From positions 41,614,789-41,678,788 of the forward strand of contig CM036768.1 in the NCBI GenBank assembly GCA_020796225.1: a stretch of DNA of 64,000 nt, in the 5' to 3' direction. A model generated the notes under the pieces. That model was not told the origin of the DNA and did not search any database. It saw only the letters and a list, made by a program, of their open reading frames with translations. Shown here one piece after another: positions 55,146 to 64,000 of this stretch (position 1 is the stretch's first letter; each line of letters opens with the position of its first letter). The stretch is from Arion vulgaris (lineage: Eukaryota; Mollusca; Gastropoda; Stylommatophora; Arionidae). The position numbers and the translations under genes are program-made.

Positions 55146-57412
55146 ATCATCAAGGTGCGTATCCTTTATAGAACGTTGCTCTCTTTGCAGCACATCTGAA
55201 ATTCACTCTGTCTCTAGACAGTTCACCCACTTCGTCGATGGTCATATTCATGATTTCGTTAATATATTGTAGACATCTTCTTCTTGGTCTGCCTCTGCGT
55301 CCTGGGACCCTGTCCTCTACTATTGTTCTTTCCAGGCCATCGTGACGCTTGATGTGACCAAAGTATGTAATTTTTCTGTATAGTATGTGGTTTATGAGCC
55401 AATTCTCTTCAACATTTTGTTCTTTATTTACATCAGTGTTCTTTCTTTTTTTTTGTCTATGGTATTCATAGGATCTTTCTGTAGCATTTCGTTTCGAAGG
55501 ACTGGACTTTCGTTCTTTTTTTTTGTGCAATAGTCCACGAATCACAACCATAAGTAGCCACTGTGAAAATGCATGCTCTCAATATTTTTAATTTTAATAT
55601 GTTGCTGATGCTTTGCCACAAGTTCTTCATTGTGTTTAACTTTTTGATTGCTATTGTCAATCTTCTTGAGATCTCTTTGTAGCAGTCACCGTTATTGTTA
55701 ATTATTGAGCCCAGATATTCGTAGCTCTCTACACATTGAGGTTCTTCATTGTTTACTTGGATGTTAGGTGAGCCTTTTGCTTTGTCAGTTGACATGATTT
55801 TGTTTTTGTGTATTCAAATATAGATGTTGGTCTTCACTATGTTTCTTGGTCGTCATGATTAGGTTTTTCAAACCCTCTTTGCTGGTGGATAATAATACTG
55901 TATCGTCTGCGTATCTAAGCTCTGGTATGGATAGGCCGCCTATAGTGAGAGAGTCGTAATTCACATAGTTGGCATCGTCTTTTACATTCCTCATGATGTT
56001 CTCTGCATATATGTTGAATAAGTATGGTGACAAAATACATCCCTGTCGTATAACCCTTTTGAATCTCGAACCATTCAGCTATTTCACCTCCTATTTTAAT
56101 GGTTGCGTGTTGTTCGTGGTATAGAGATTCTATGAGTTGTATTATGTGTGTTGGAAAGTGCATGTCTTTCATGATGTTCCACATTTTCTGGTGTTGTGTA
56201 TGGTTGAAAGGCTTGCTATAGTCTATGAAACATGCATGCAGGTCTATGTTGTATTATCTGCATTTCTTGATAATGAGTCTCATGCTACAAATATGGTATC
56301 TAGTGTCTCTACCTCTTCTGAAACCTGCTTGTGTTTCGTGGATTTCATCTTCTAATTTTTGTTCCATCCTCTTCATTATGATTTTTAGTAGGATTTTGCT
56401 GGCATGACTTATAAGGGCAATAGTTCTATAGTTGGTACATAGTTTCATACTCCCTTCTTTGGAATAGGTATAAATACTGATCTTATCCATTCCTTTGGCC
56501 AGGAGAAGCTATTCCATATCTTTATGCACAATTTATGATATACCCGAACACTGGCCTCACCGCCTACTTGAATCAATTCCGCTGGTATATCATCGTAGCA
56601 CCGGTGACTTCCCTCTCTTCAGACTTTTGATGGCCAGGCACACTTCATCCAACATGGGCTCTGTTTCTGTCTCTCCTCTTTCTGTTATTATCTTATGTGG
56701 ATTTTTAGATGTGTCTTCATACATGTTTCTGCAGTATTCACGCCATCTTTCTAGTACATCTTTCGTTTCTGTTAATGTTTTGCCATTGTTATCGTTTATG
56801 ACTTGTATTGATGGACTGAAGTCACGTGTCATTTTATTAATTTCGTTGTACATTTCTCTCTCTTTCCCTTGTTTTCTTAATTCATCAATTTTATTGCATG
56901 AGGTGACTATGTGTTGTTTTTGTTATTTCGGATTTCTTTCTTGAGCAGTTTTTATATTCAGTGCTGGTTCGTTTTAACCCGTCTGTTTTAGCTTTCTTCT
57001 TTCTTCAATTAGCTTCAGTGTTTTTTCATTTATGTAGACCTGTTTCTTGTGTACTTTCCTGGGTATGATGTTTGTGAGTTGGAGAGTTAATATATTGTAT
57101 GCCTGTGTTGCCAGTTCGTCAGGTGTCATGTCTTCTTGAGCCGCCATAAGTATGTCAAATTTGTTTTGTATTTCTATGTTGTATTCTAGTGGAATGGCAC
57201 TTGTATTCAAACGTATAGGGCCAGCAGCTTTCTTTGTTGTCTTCAGTCTTAATTTAAACTCTGCCACTAGCAGTTCATGGTCGGAGTCACAGTCTGTTCC
57301 GGGTAGTGTCTTTACTGATAGAATACCTGTTATCCATCTTCTTTGGATCAAGATGTAATCCATTTGCTTTCTGGTGTTGCCATCTGGTGAGGTCCAGGAG
57401 CATAGACTTCTA
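55146..57412 (-). pseudogene. RTE/BovB-like LINE, endonuclease end through C-terminus
   Basis: On the minus strand from 57412: CSWTSPDGNTRKQMDYILIQ (about 57345-57405), the end of the RTE endonuclease domain, then a 129-codon frame of linker. RT begins near 56450: CTNYRTIALISHASKILL, QAGFRRGRDTRYHICSMR (about 56275-56350). The FIDYSKPF-like first Asp region (about 56200-56235) has Ala-Phe-Asp changed to Pro-Phe-Asn. MSPYLFNIYAENIM (about 55990-56033), RYADDTVLL (55890-55917, catalytic pair intact), YEYLGSIINNNGD (about 55690-55730) and YGCDSWTIAQKKRT (about 55520-55560) follow. The end RGRPRRRCLQYINEIMNMTI is near 55235-55300. About eight frame breaks. It is 5'-truncated inside the endonuclease. 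A fragment of the same family is at 38620-38935. Confidence 0.9.
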
Positions 57413-57540
57413 CACGTTTAGGACATGTGCATCCGATTTGAGTCAAACCTCCTTAGTCGCCTCTAACGACATGAGTGGCAGGTAACAGTGGTTCTATTTA
57501 TTATACCCCAAATTTGGGCCCCGGTAACCACTAGGGCGTG
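57413..57540 (-). other. GC-richer segment with a TCGTTAGAGGCGACTAAGG motif
   Basis: On the minus strand this reads CCACTCATGTCGTTAGAGGC then GACTAAGGAGG (about 57452-57487). The motif TGTCGTAAGAGGCGACTAA recurs in many invertebrate repeats as I remember them, but I cannot name the family here. It joins the truncated LINE directly and may be part of a different, older repeat. A CCCAAATTTGGG palindrome lies near 57507-57518. Confidence 0.4.
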
Positions 57541-57549
57541 TCTGTCTTT

Positions 57550-57990
57550 AAAAACTCAGTGCTTTAATGTCTGTCTTTCCTAACTCAATATTTTAATTTG
57601 TGTATTTCATAACTCAATGTTTTAATTTGTGTATTTTTACTCAGTGCTTCAATGTCTGTATTTCATAAGTCAATTATGTAATCTCTGTCTTTTCTAACTC
57701 AATGCTTAAATTTATAGTTTTTCTAACTCAATGCTTAAATTTATACCTTTTCTAACTCAATGCTTAAATTTATACCTTTTCTAACTCAATGCTTAAATTT
57801 ATAGTTTTTCTAACTCAATGCTTAAATTTATAGTTTTTATAACTCAATGCTTAAATTTATAGTTTTTATAACTCAATGCTTAAATTTATACCTTTTCTAA
57901 CTCAATGCTTAAATTTATAGTTTATATTTTATAACTCAATGGTTTAATGTCTTTCTTTTATAACCTAATAAATCTATGCGTATCGTCCTG
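57550..57990. repeat. Minisatellite, unit about 29-30 bp (TTTTCTAACTCAATGCTTAAATT-like)
   Basis: About fourteen copies of CTAACTCAATGCTTAAATTT followed by ATAGTTTT or ATACCTTTT. Copies in the middle (57700-57920) are nearly identical, and outer ones are diverged. Confidence 0.93.
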
Positions 57991-57999
57991 GGTTGAACA

Positions 58000-58437
58000 A
58001 ATGTTACACTCTGCGTAGCGATGATGTTTTTCCTTGATTTCCTGACCATGTATTATATACAAGTTAGCTAGAGCACTGACTTATATCAATATAAATGCTA
58101 AAGATGATTACCAAATGCACAAGCTTCACAGCATCATTAGTAGAAATCTGTTAAAGAGAGGTAAGTCGTGGGTTGGCCATGCTGCAGACACTGTTCAGTT
58201 CATATACGGGCTCGCACATATCGAAACTGATTAAGAATATACACCGGTGCCTTCAATATACGGGAACAACTTTTCCACCATCATTAATTCGACAAATCTT
58301 ACAGACAGAGGAATACGGTGGCGTTGGATTCCGATTTAAAATGCATTAAATAATAAAAACTGCAATAAAAGTTACCGATCGTTAGTTCGAAGAAAAGTCT
58401 AATTGAGACTTCTCAGCAAGAGTATGGATTGAAGATT
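58000..58437 (+). pseudogene. LINE-A copy 3, left part
   Basis: Segments of the RT-RNase H linker (TLRSDDVF, then SWVGHAADTVQF-like near 58170-58205, and GALQYTGTTFPPSLI-like near 58248-58290) match part b of copy 1 at 29402-29640. It then jumps to QEYGLKI (about 58416-58436), the C-terminal region, so the RNase H domain itself was lost by an internal deletion. Interrupted at 58437 by the Penelope-like pair, and continued at 62383. Confidence 0.75.
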
Positions 58438-59945
58438 TAACCACAATATATATGAGACTGCAGTAAAACTATTTGATTGGCGAAACAAGAAATCACAAAG
58501 TACCGTAGTTTTACAAATGACAAAAATAATGACAATATACAGCAACGTTTCGACCAACAAGGCCTTTATCAAGCAAACGAACAACATGAGAGACGAATTT
58601 AAACAAAACACCATGACATATGGACGACTACATACAGAGACATTCAAACGTTTCCAATGAAAATCTGGGAATAAAACGAATAACGAAAAATGTAACAAAA
58701 ACACACATAAAAACTAGAAATATAAAGAGGAGAAACAATAAAAATCAAGTAAATATATAGCTTGAATACATGCAACATATGCACATACAGATTACAAGGC
58801 ATGAGAAGAGAAAGTACTAAGAAGCATAGGAATGTAATATCTTGAGCCCATGTGGTCGCTCGGTACCATACAACGAAATCAACCGATTCTCCAGAGCAAA
58901 TCGACTGCGATCATCCGAGGAACATGATCGGATTGCTGTGACCTGGACATCATGAGCTCCTAAATGGCCAGTATTATTGAAAGGGGTGACTACAGGGGTC
59001 AAAGAGAATTGGCGAATGTCGTGCAAGTGCTGGACGAATCGGTAACTGAGCCTCTTGCCTGTCTCACTGATAAAAACCTTGATACACCACTTGTAGATAA
59101 TGATATAGATAAGATTACGTGACTCGCATATGAAACCATCTTCAATAATAAACGTGGCTAAAGAAAAAGATACAGTACGCGTCTGTATCACACACGCACA
59201 CGTATTGCAACGCCAAAGGTAACACTGGACAGTGCCAAAATGACTCTTAGATTGGACTCAATGCGACTGTGTTCCAACATATATTTAAGACTTCTGTCCC
59301 GTCTGTAAACCACCAAAGGATAGTTGGGGAAGACCGAACGAGTCTCAGGATCTGACTAGGATAGACACATGACAGAATAAAACATTTTTCACCAGTAAAC
59401 TATGTGGGTGGACAGTTAAGATAAGTTTTACTCTGTCAGAGTTAGTAGGCCTATGCTGGCTGGTAAGGGCCTGCTGGCGAGTGATTTTCTGAACTCGATG
59501 CATAGCAGATACAAGCACCTTATCATGATATAGGCGCCTGTGGAAGAAATCAAGCATCTCGCGAGCTTTATCCAGAAAATCATCGCCTTCGCTACAAAGG
59601 CGACGAAAGCGCAAGAGCTGCGAGAAAGGCAAAGAATCACGACAAGCCTCTGATGGGAAGAAGTATACAGGAGAAAACTATGTGCATCAGTAGGTTTGTA
59701 ATATACTGATGTGGTGATATTGGATAGATATATGGTGATAGTAATGTCAAGAAAGTTGACACAAATAGTGGAGATGTGAGAAGTAAAACGAATAGTAGGG
59801 CTGAAAACATTAATGAAGCGTGACAAATCGGCTTCAGGCATATTAGTAATGCCAATACAGTTATCAATGTATCTGTGATAGACAAACGGAAGGGCGCCAT
59901 CACATGTAGTCCATACTAGGTGTTCAAGATTTGATAACAATGTAA
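58438..59945 (-). pseudogene. Penelope-like element, truncated inverted copy (RT end plus GIY-YIG)
   Basis: On the minus strand from about 59945: EHLVWTTCDGALPFVYHRYI (the YRYIDD-type RT box reads HRYIDNC, near 59865-59925), then FLDITITIYL and TSVYYKPTDAHSFLLYTSSH (about 59660-59770), typical of Penelope RT. A GIY-YIG endonuclease follows: SRNLIYIIIYKWCIKVFISE (about 59070-59130; the YIG box reads FIS), then GHLGAHDVQVTAI near 58925-58965. The 3' end has the motif CTTGATAAAGGCC then TTGTTGGTCGAAACG. It lacks the 5' half of the gene. Confidence 0.85.
58546..58573 (-). ncRNA. Hammerhead-ribozyme-like core, left Penelope copy
   Basis: Inverted, the sequence CTTGATAAAGGCCTTGTTGG followed by TCGAAACG resembles a hammerhead core: a CUGAUGA-like box (here CTTGATAA), a short GGCC/GGTC stem and GAAAC. 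Hammerhead motifs are known in Penelope-like elements. The conserved box is altered, so catalytic activity is doubtful and flanking stems were not established. Confidence 0.35.
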
Positions 59946-62382
59946 ACTCTTCAAGATATGAATCGTTTTCACTGTGGCTTGCGACTGAAATTTCAATTTC
60001 AGAACCACTTTAACTATGACCAATGTCATGACACGAGTAAGTTTTCTAAGTTTTCTACTCGTAAACATGACTAGACACCCAGACCTGGTGCCTGTAACGC
60101 TTTTGATCTCTACATCAAGAATACTATACATGACATTGGACTGCTCTACACAAAACGCCTATGGCATTCTAACATGTCACCGTCGGAGTTTCGTGCTCTA
60201 TGACACCTCCGTCAACCTGATGACATTATCAAACCCACCGACAAAGGCGGAGCTATAGTCGTCGGGGGCAAAAACCTATACCTTCATGAAGGTCATAACC
60301 AACTGCGTGACACTCAGTTTTATAAAACCAGTTCTACTGATGTCACTCTTATAATAATAAGGTTCGTGAAGTCATTAAGAACTTAATTACCACGAAATAC
60401 CTTCCACTGGTGCAACACTATTCTGTGTGATCGATGATCGATAGCTATTTGGGCAAACCCGCAAGTTATATGCTCCCCAAACTTCATAAACTCCACAATC
60501 CCGGTAGGCCTATCGTTTCTGCTTGCTCTTGCCCTACGGAACACATCTCCGAATTTCTTGACAGTATCCTTAATCCCATAGTCACCACACTCCCTTAATT
60601 TATTCAAAGATACGAACCATGCTTTGTCTGTTTTTTCTTCCATTGAGCTTCTACCCGAAAGGACATACCGTCTCTTCCTCCTTGATGTGTATTCATTGTA
60701 CACCTCTATACCTCATCCTGACGGCCTTAAAGCTCTCCAATTTTTTCTCGATATGAGAACTAATCCACTTGTGTCAACCTCTGCTCTCCTTCGTCCTGCA
60801 TAACTAGTTCTCACTCTCAACCTCTTTTAGTTCAAAGACCAATTCTTTGAGCAGAACAGTGGGGTCGCCTTGGGTACTAAAATATGACCTAGTTATGCTT
60901 GTATGTTCATGGGTTATCTTGAACACCTAGTATGGACTACATATGATGGCCCCCTTCCGTCTGTCTATCACAGATACATTGATAACTGTATTGGCATTAT
61001 TGATATGCCTGAAGCCGATTTATCACGCTTCATAAATTTCATTAATGTTTTCAACCCTACTATTCGGTTTACTTCTCACATCTCCACTACTTGTGTCAAC
61101 TTTTTTTGACATTACTATCACCATATACCTATCCACTATCACTACATCAGTATATTTCAAGCCTACTGATGCACATAGTTTTCTCCTGTATACTTCTTCC
61201 CATCCGAGGCTTGTCGTGATTCTTTGCCTTTCTCGCAGCTCTTGCGCTTTCGTCGACTTTGTAGCGAGGACGATGATTTTCTGGGTAGAACTCGCGAGAT
61301 GCTTGATTTCTTCCGTAGGCGCCTATACCCGGAGAAGGAGCTTGTATCTGCTATGCATCGAGTTCTGAAAATCACTCGTCTGCAGGCCTTTACCAGCCAG
61401 CAAAGGACTACTAACTCTCAGAGTAAAACGTATCTTAACTTTCCACCCCCATAGTTCACTGGTGAAAAACGTTTTATTCCGTCATCTGCCTATCCTAGTC
61501 AGATCCTGAGACTCGTTCAGTCTTCCCCAACTATCCTTTGGTAGTTTACAGACGGGACAGAAGTCTTAAGGATATGTTGGTACAAAGTGGCCTATCCAAT
61601 ACCCAGTTCAATATCCAGTCATTTTGGAACTGTCTAGTGTGACCGTCGACGTTGCAATACGTGTGCCTATGTGATACAGACGTGTACTGTATCTTTTTAT
61701 TAGCCACGTTTGTTATTGAAGATTGTTTCACATGCGAGTCCCGTAATCGTATCTATGTCATTATCTGCAAGTGGTGTAACAAGGTTTATATCCGCGAGAC
61801 AGGCAAGTGTCTCAGTGGCCGATTCGCCCAACACTTGCGCGACATACTCTAATTCTCTGTGACCCCTGTAGCCACACATTTAAATGATACTGGCCATTTA
61901 GGAGCTCACGATGTCAGGTCACAGCCATCCGATCATGTTCCTCGGATGATCGCAGTCGATTTGCTCTGGAGAATCGTTTGATTTCGTTGTATGGTACCTA
62001 TCGACCACTTGGGCTCAATGTATTACATTACTATGTTTCTTAGTACTTTCTCTTATCATGCCGTGTAATCTGTATGTGCATATGTTGCATGTATTCAAGT
62101 TATATATTTACTTGATTTTTTATTGTTTCTCCTCTTTTATATTTCTAGTTTTTATGTGTGTTTTTGTGCTACATTTATTTCGTAATTCGTTTTTATTCCC
62201 ATATTTTCATTAGAAACGTTTGAATGTCTCCGTCTGTAGTCGTAGTCATCCATTTGTAATTGTTTTATTTAAATGCGTCACTCCTGTTGTTCGTTTGCTT
62301 GATAAAGGCCTTGTTGATCGAAACGTTACTGTATGTTGTCATTGTTTTTGTAATTTGTAAAACTACATTACTTTGTGATTAC
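59946..62382 (+). pseudogene. Penelope-like element, longer copy (RT plus GIY-YIG)
   Basis: Opposite orientation, joined back to back to the previous copy. The 5' region includes GACNAFDLYIKNTIHDIGLL-like residues (about 60088-60150) and IIKPTDKGGAIVV near 60227-60262, the conserved N-terminal Penelope segment. Then [20 protein letters not shown] (about 60471-60530), the RT box HRYIDNC (60970-60990), TSVYFKPTDAHSFLLYTSSH (about 61147-61205), and a GIY-YIG domain with SRNRIYVIICKWCNKVYIRE (61738-61797; YIG reads YIR) and GHLGAHDV (about 61891-61914). At least eight frame breaks. The target duplication, atggattgaaRatt, is at 58424-58437 and 62383-62396, and encloses both copies, so they inserted together or one inserted and then rearranged. 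Confidence 0.87.
62298..62325 (+). ncRNA. Hammerhead-ribozyme-like core, right Penelope copy
   Basis: Same motif in the longer copy (CTTGATAAAGGCCTTGTTGA then TCGAAACG). Here the second stem strand is GATC instead of GGTC, weakening the stem. Its presence at the matching position of both copies supports a real element feature. Confidence 0.35.
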
Positions 62383-62530
62383 ATGGATTGAAAATTGGAG
62401 CGGCCAGAATAGAATAGCACAACAGTTATGTTAATAAGTAGGCTCACCAGTCAACATCGAACGGGTACGGTTAGTCGCTGCTTGCTGTTGGAGACATTGC
62501 AAAGAGATCGGAAAACCTATGACATATAGA
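62383..62530 (+). pseudogene. LINE-A copy 3, right part (C-terminal tail)
   Basis: Starts with the duplicated target atggattgaaaatt, reads GLKIGAARIE and then RLTSQHRTGTVSRCLLLETL (about 62442-62502), the family's C-terminal tail, and ends in degraded residues near 62530. Confidence 0.78.
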
Positions 62531-63009
62531 CAGAGAGCAAAGAAAATAATCCAAATTAAACAGAAGTTAATTGAGAAACTACAAATAGAAGACATAGCAT
62601 ATATAAACATAGATTAGCAAACATAATTAGATGATTTACCTTATAGACACATGGATGATTATGAGAAAACCTTGACAAGAAATCGCTTATATAGTCATGT
62701 TTTCCCACACGAAAAAGTAGACGAGATAATATATAAACTTATGAAATCAAATCCTATAGAAATGTGAAAACTAAGTAAACGTAAAGAAATAGGCTGTCAT
62801 CTCTCCGACAAATGTAGAATAATCATCATAAAGAATTGTGAAAGCTGACATTTTATAATACATTAATTTCAGAAACAGTTACCTAACCTTGTTTATAAAC
62901 TATTCTGTGATGTCTAGCAGACGAGTATATTATGTCTCTTTTCTATTTTTTTCTGAGGTGTAAATGCGTTATATTTTATGTCTTTTCAGTTCATTGAACT
63001 TTGGTGGGT
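62531..63009. other. Unassigned interval with a coding-like stretch
   Basis: One plus-strand frame at about 62650-62850 reads MDDYEKTLTRNRLYSHVFPH and, after one stop, KRKEIGCHLSDKCRIIIIKN. Composition looks coding, but I recognise no family. The rest is AT-rich. Confidence 0.3.
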
Positions 63010-63028
63010 TTGGATTCATCTTTGGTCA

Positions 63029-63273
63029 TGAATTAATTAGCGTCCTCTTACATAGCCGTAAGTTTTATATGAATTAATTAGCGTCCTCTTACATAGCCGT
63101 AAGTTTTATATGAATTAATTAGCGTCCTCTTACATAGCCGTAAGTTTTATATGAATTAATTAGCGTCCTCTTACATAGCCGTAAGTTTTATATGAATTAA
63201 TTAGCGTCCTCTTACATAGCCGTAAGTTTTATATGAATTAATTAGCGTCCACTTACATAGCCGTAAGTTTTAT
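63029..63273. repeat. Minisatellite, unit 41 bp, six copies
   Basis: The unit is TGAATTAATTAGCGTCCTCT, TACATAGCCGTAAGTTTTAT, A. Units are identical apart from one change in the last (CCTCT to CCACT) and the end, so the expansion is very recent or homogenised. Confidence 0.97.
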
Positions 63274-63474
63274 TACATTACATTATTTTTCAAACAAGTC
63301 ACACATTCCTAACTTGTTGACTTTCTCATACAAGTTTAAATTCACAATATATCTGTATTCACAATATATCTGTATTCACAATATGTTCTGTTTCTGATAT
63401 TACTTTAATGTACCAACTTAGTATGTTTGTTCAATTGCTATCTTCTCAAAACATCTGATATCACAATTTTGTAT
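63274..63474. other. Short spacer with CACAATATATCTGTATT repeats
   Basis: Includes three small copies of TTCACAATATATCTGTA (about 63342-63390). Otherwise nothing recognised. Confidence 0.5.
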
Positions 63475-64000
63475 TTTCACAACATATGTCACAGTTCTTC
63501 ATCTTCTCAACTACAATATATATAACAGTTCTTCATTATGACAACTACAATATATACAACAATTCATCATCTTCACAACTACAACATATATCACAGTTCA
63601 TTTTCTTCTCAACTACAACATATATCACAGTTCTTCATCATTTCAACTACTGCATATATCACAATACTTCATTTTCAAACTACAGCATGTATCACAGTTC
63701 TTCCTCTTCACAACTAGAAAATATATCACAGTTCTTCCTCTTCACAACTAGAAAATTTATCACAGCTCTTAATATTCTTAATTACAAAATAGATCACAGT
63801 TCTTAATATTCTTAATTACAACATAGATCACAGTTCTTCATCTTCTCAATTACAATATATATCACAGTTCTTCATCTTCTCAACTACAATAAATGTCACA
63901 GTTCTGTTTCTTCTCATCTACAACATATATCACAGTTCTTCATCTTCTTAACTACAACATATATCACAGTGTTTCATCTTATCAAATAAAACTGATATCA
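63475..64000. repeat. Minisatellite, unit about 33-36 bp (ATATCACAGTTCTTCATCTTCTCAACTACA-like), runs off window
   Basis: About fifteen copies of a unit with ATCACAGTTCTTCATCTTCT then CAACTACAATATAT, with length and base variation. The 106-codon open frame at 63486-63806 is a product of the repeat. The array continues past the window end. Confidence 0.93.

Noticed and set aside
63486..63806. 106-codon repeat protein near the right end
   Set aside because: An open frame generated by the tandem repeat, with no sign of coding constraint.

Overview
This 64 kb window is eukaryotic repeat-dense DNA, almost certainly from an invertebrate animal genome. A 5' fragment of 18S rRNA (17161-17267, minus strand) and a mollusc-type SINE (54420-54670) point loosely to a lophotrochozoan such as a mollusc; that placement is inference and weak. 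I found no convincing host protein-coding gene, tRNA or CRISPR array. Nearly everything I can name is a decayed transposable element (TE) or a tandem repeat, and all larger coding regions are broken by stops and frameshifts.

Layout. 1-1685: 3' part of a Helitron (helicase plus terminal hairpin). 4.0-8.0 kb: two minisatellites and a LINE carrying endonuclease and reverse transcriptase (RT). 8.25-14.7 kb: a 68-bp minisatellite carrying three copies of a GC-rich 1.3-kb block; a fourth copy (15.9-17.15 kb) abuts an 18S rRNA fragment. 17.9-23.3 kb: two opposed copies of a LINE with RNase H, separated by a minisatellite grown from the LINE's own RT sequence. 23.5-24.2 kb: piggyBac-like remnant. 24.6-37.5 kb: the structural centre of the window, one RNase-H LINE (called LINE-A here) split first by a mariner-like element that itself received a second copy of the same family in opposite orientation, and then by a 7.19-kb Polinton/Maverick-like element built as a giant palindrome around a B-family DNA polymerase. 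37.8-42.1 kb: LINE fragments and a third mariner-like copy. 42.5-43.9 kb: GC-rich repeats. 44.2-49.0 kb: LINE-A and RTE/SR2-like fragments, then a piggyBac transposase pseudogene carrying three internal tandem arrays and a LINE insertion. 49.3-53.4 kb: three minisatellites and a second mariner-like family. 53.6-57.5 kb: LINE fragment, SINE and a fairly complete RTE/BovB-like LINE. 58.0-62.5 kb: a LINE-A copy split by a head-to-head Penelope-like pair. 62.9-64.0 kb: two tandem arrays.

Main observations: (1) a Polinton-type element with 5'-AG termini and a 6-bp target duplication, reduced to a single PolB gene whose 3' two-thirds or so is also present as the opposite inverted arm; (2) two mariner-like families sharing an 83-residue gap between the last two catalytic acidic residues; (3) at least six minisatellites whose repeat unit can be read as a piece of the adjoining TE's own coding sequence; (4) a GC-rich 1.3-kb retroposon-like block, one copy of which is joined to 18S rRNA sequence. 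The insertion order can be read from clean target duplications: TA for the mariners, GCCGCT for the Polinton, about 14 bp for Penelope, 12 bp for a LINE inside a minisatellite, 15 bp for the 1.3-kb block.
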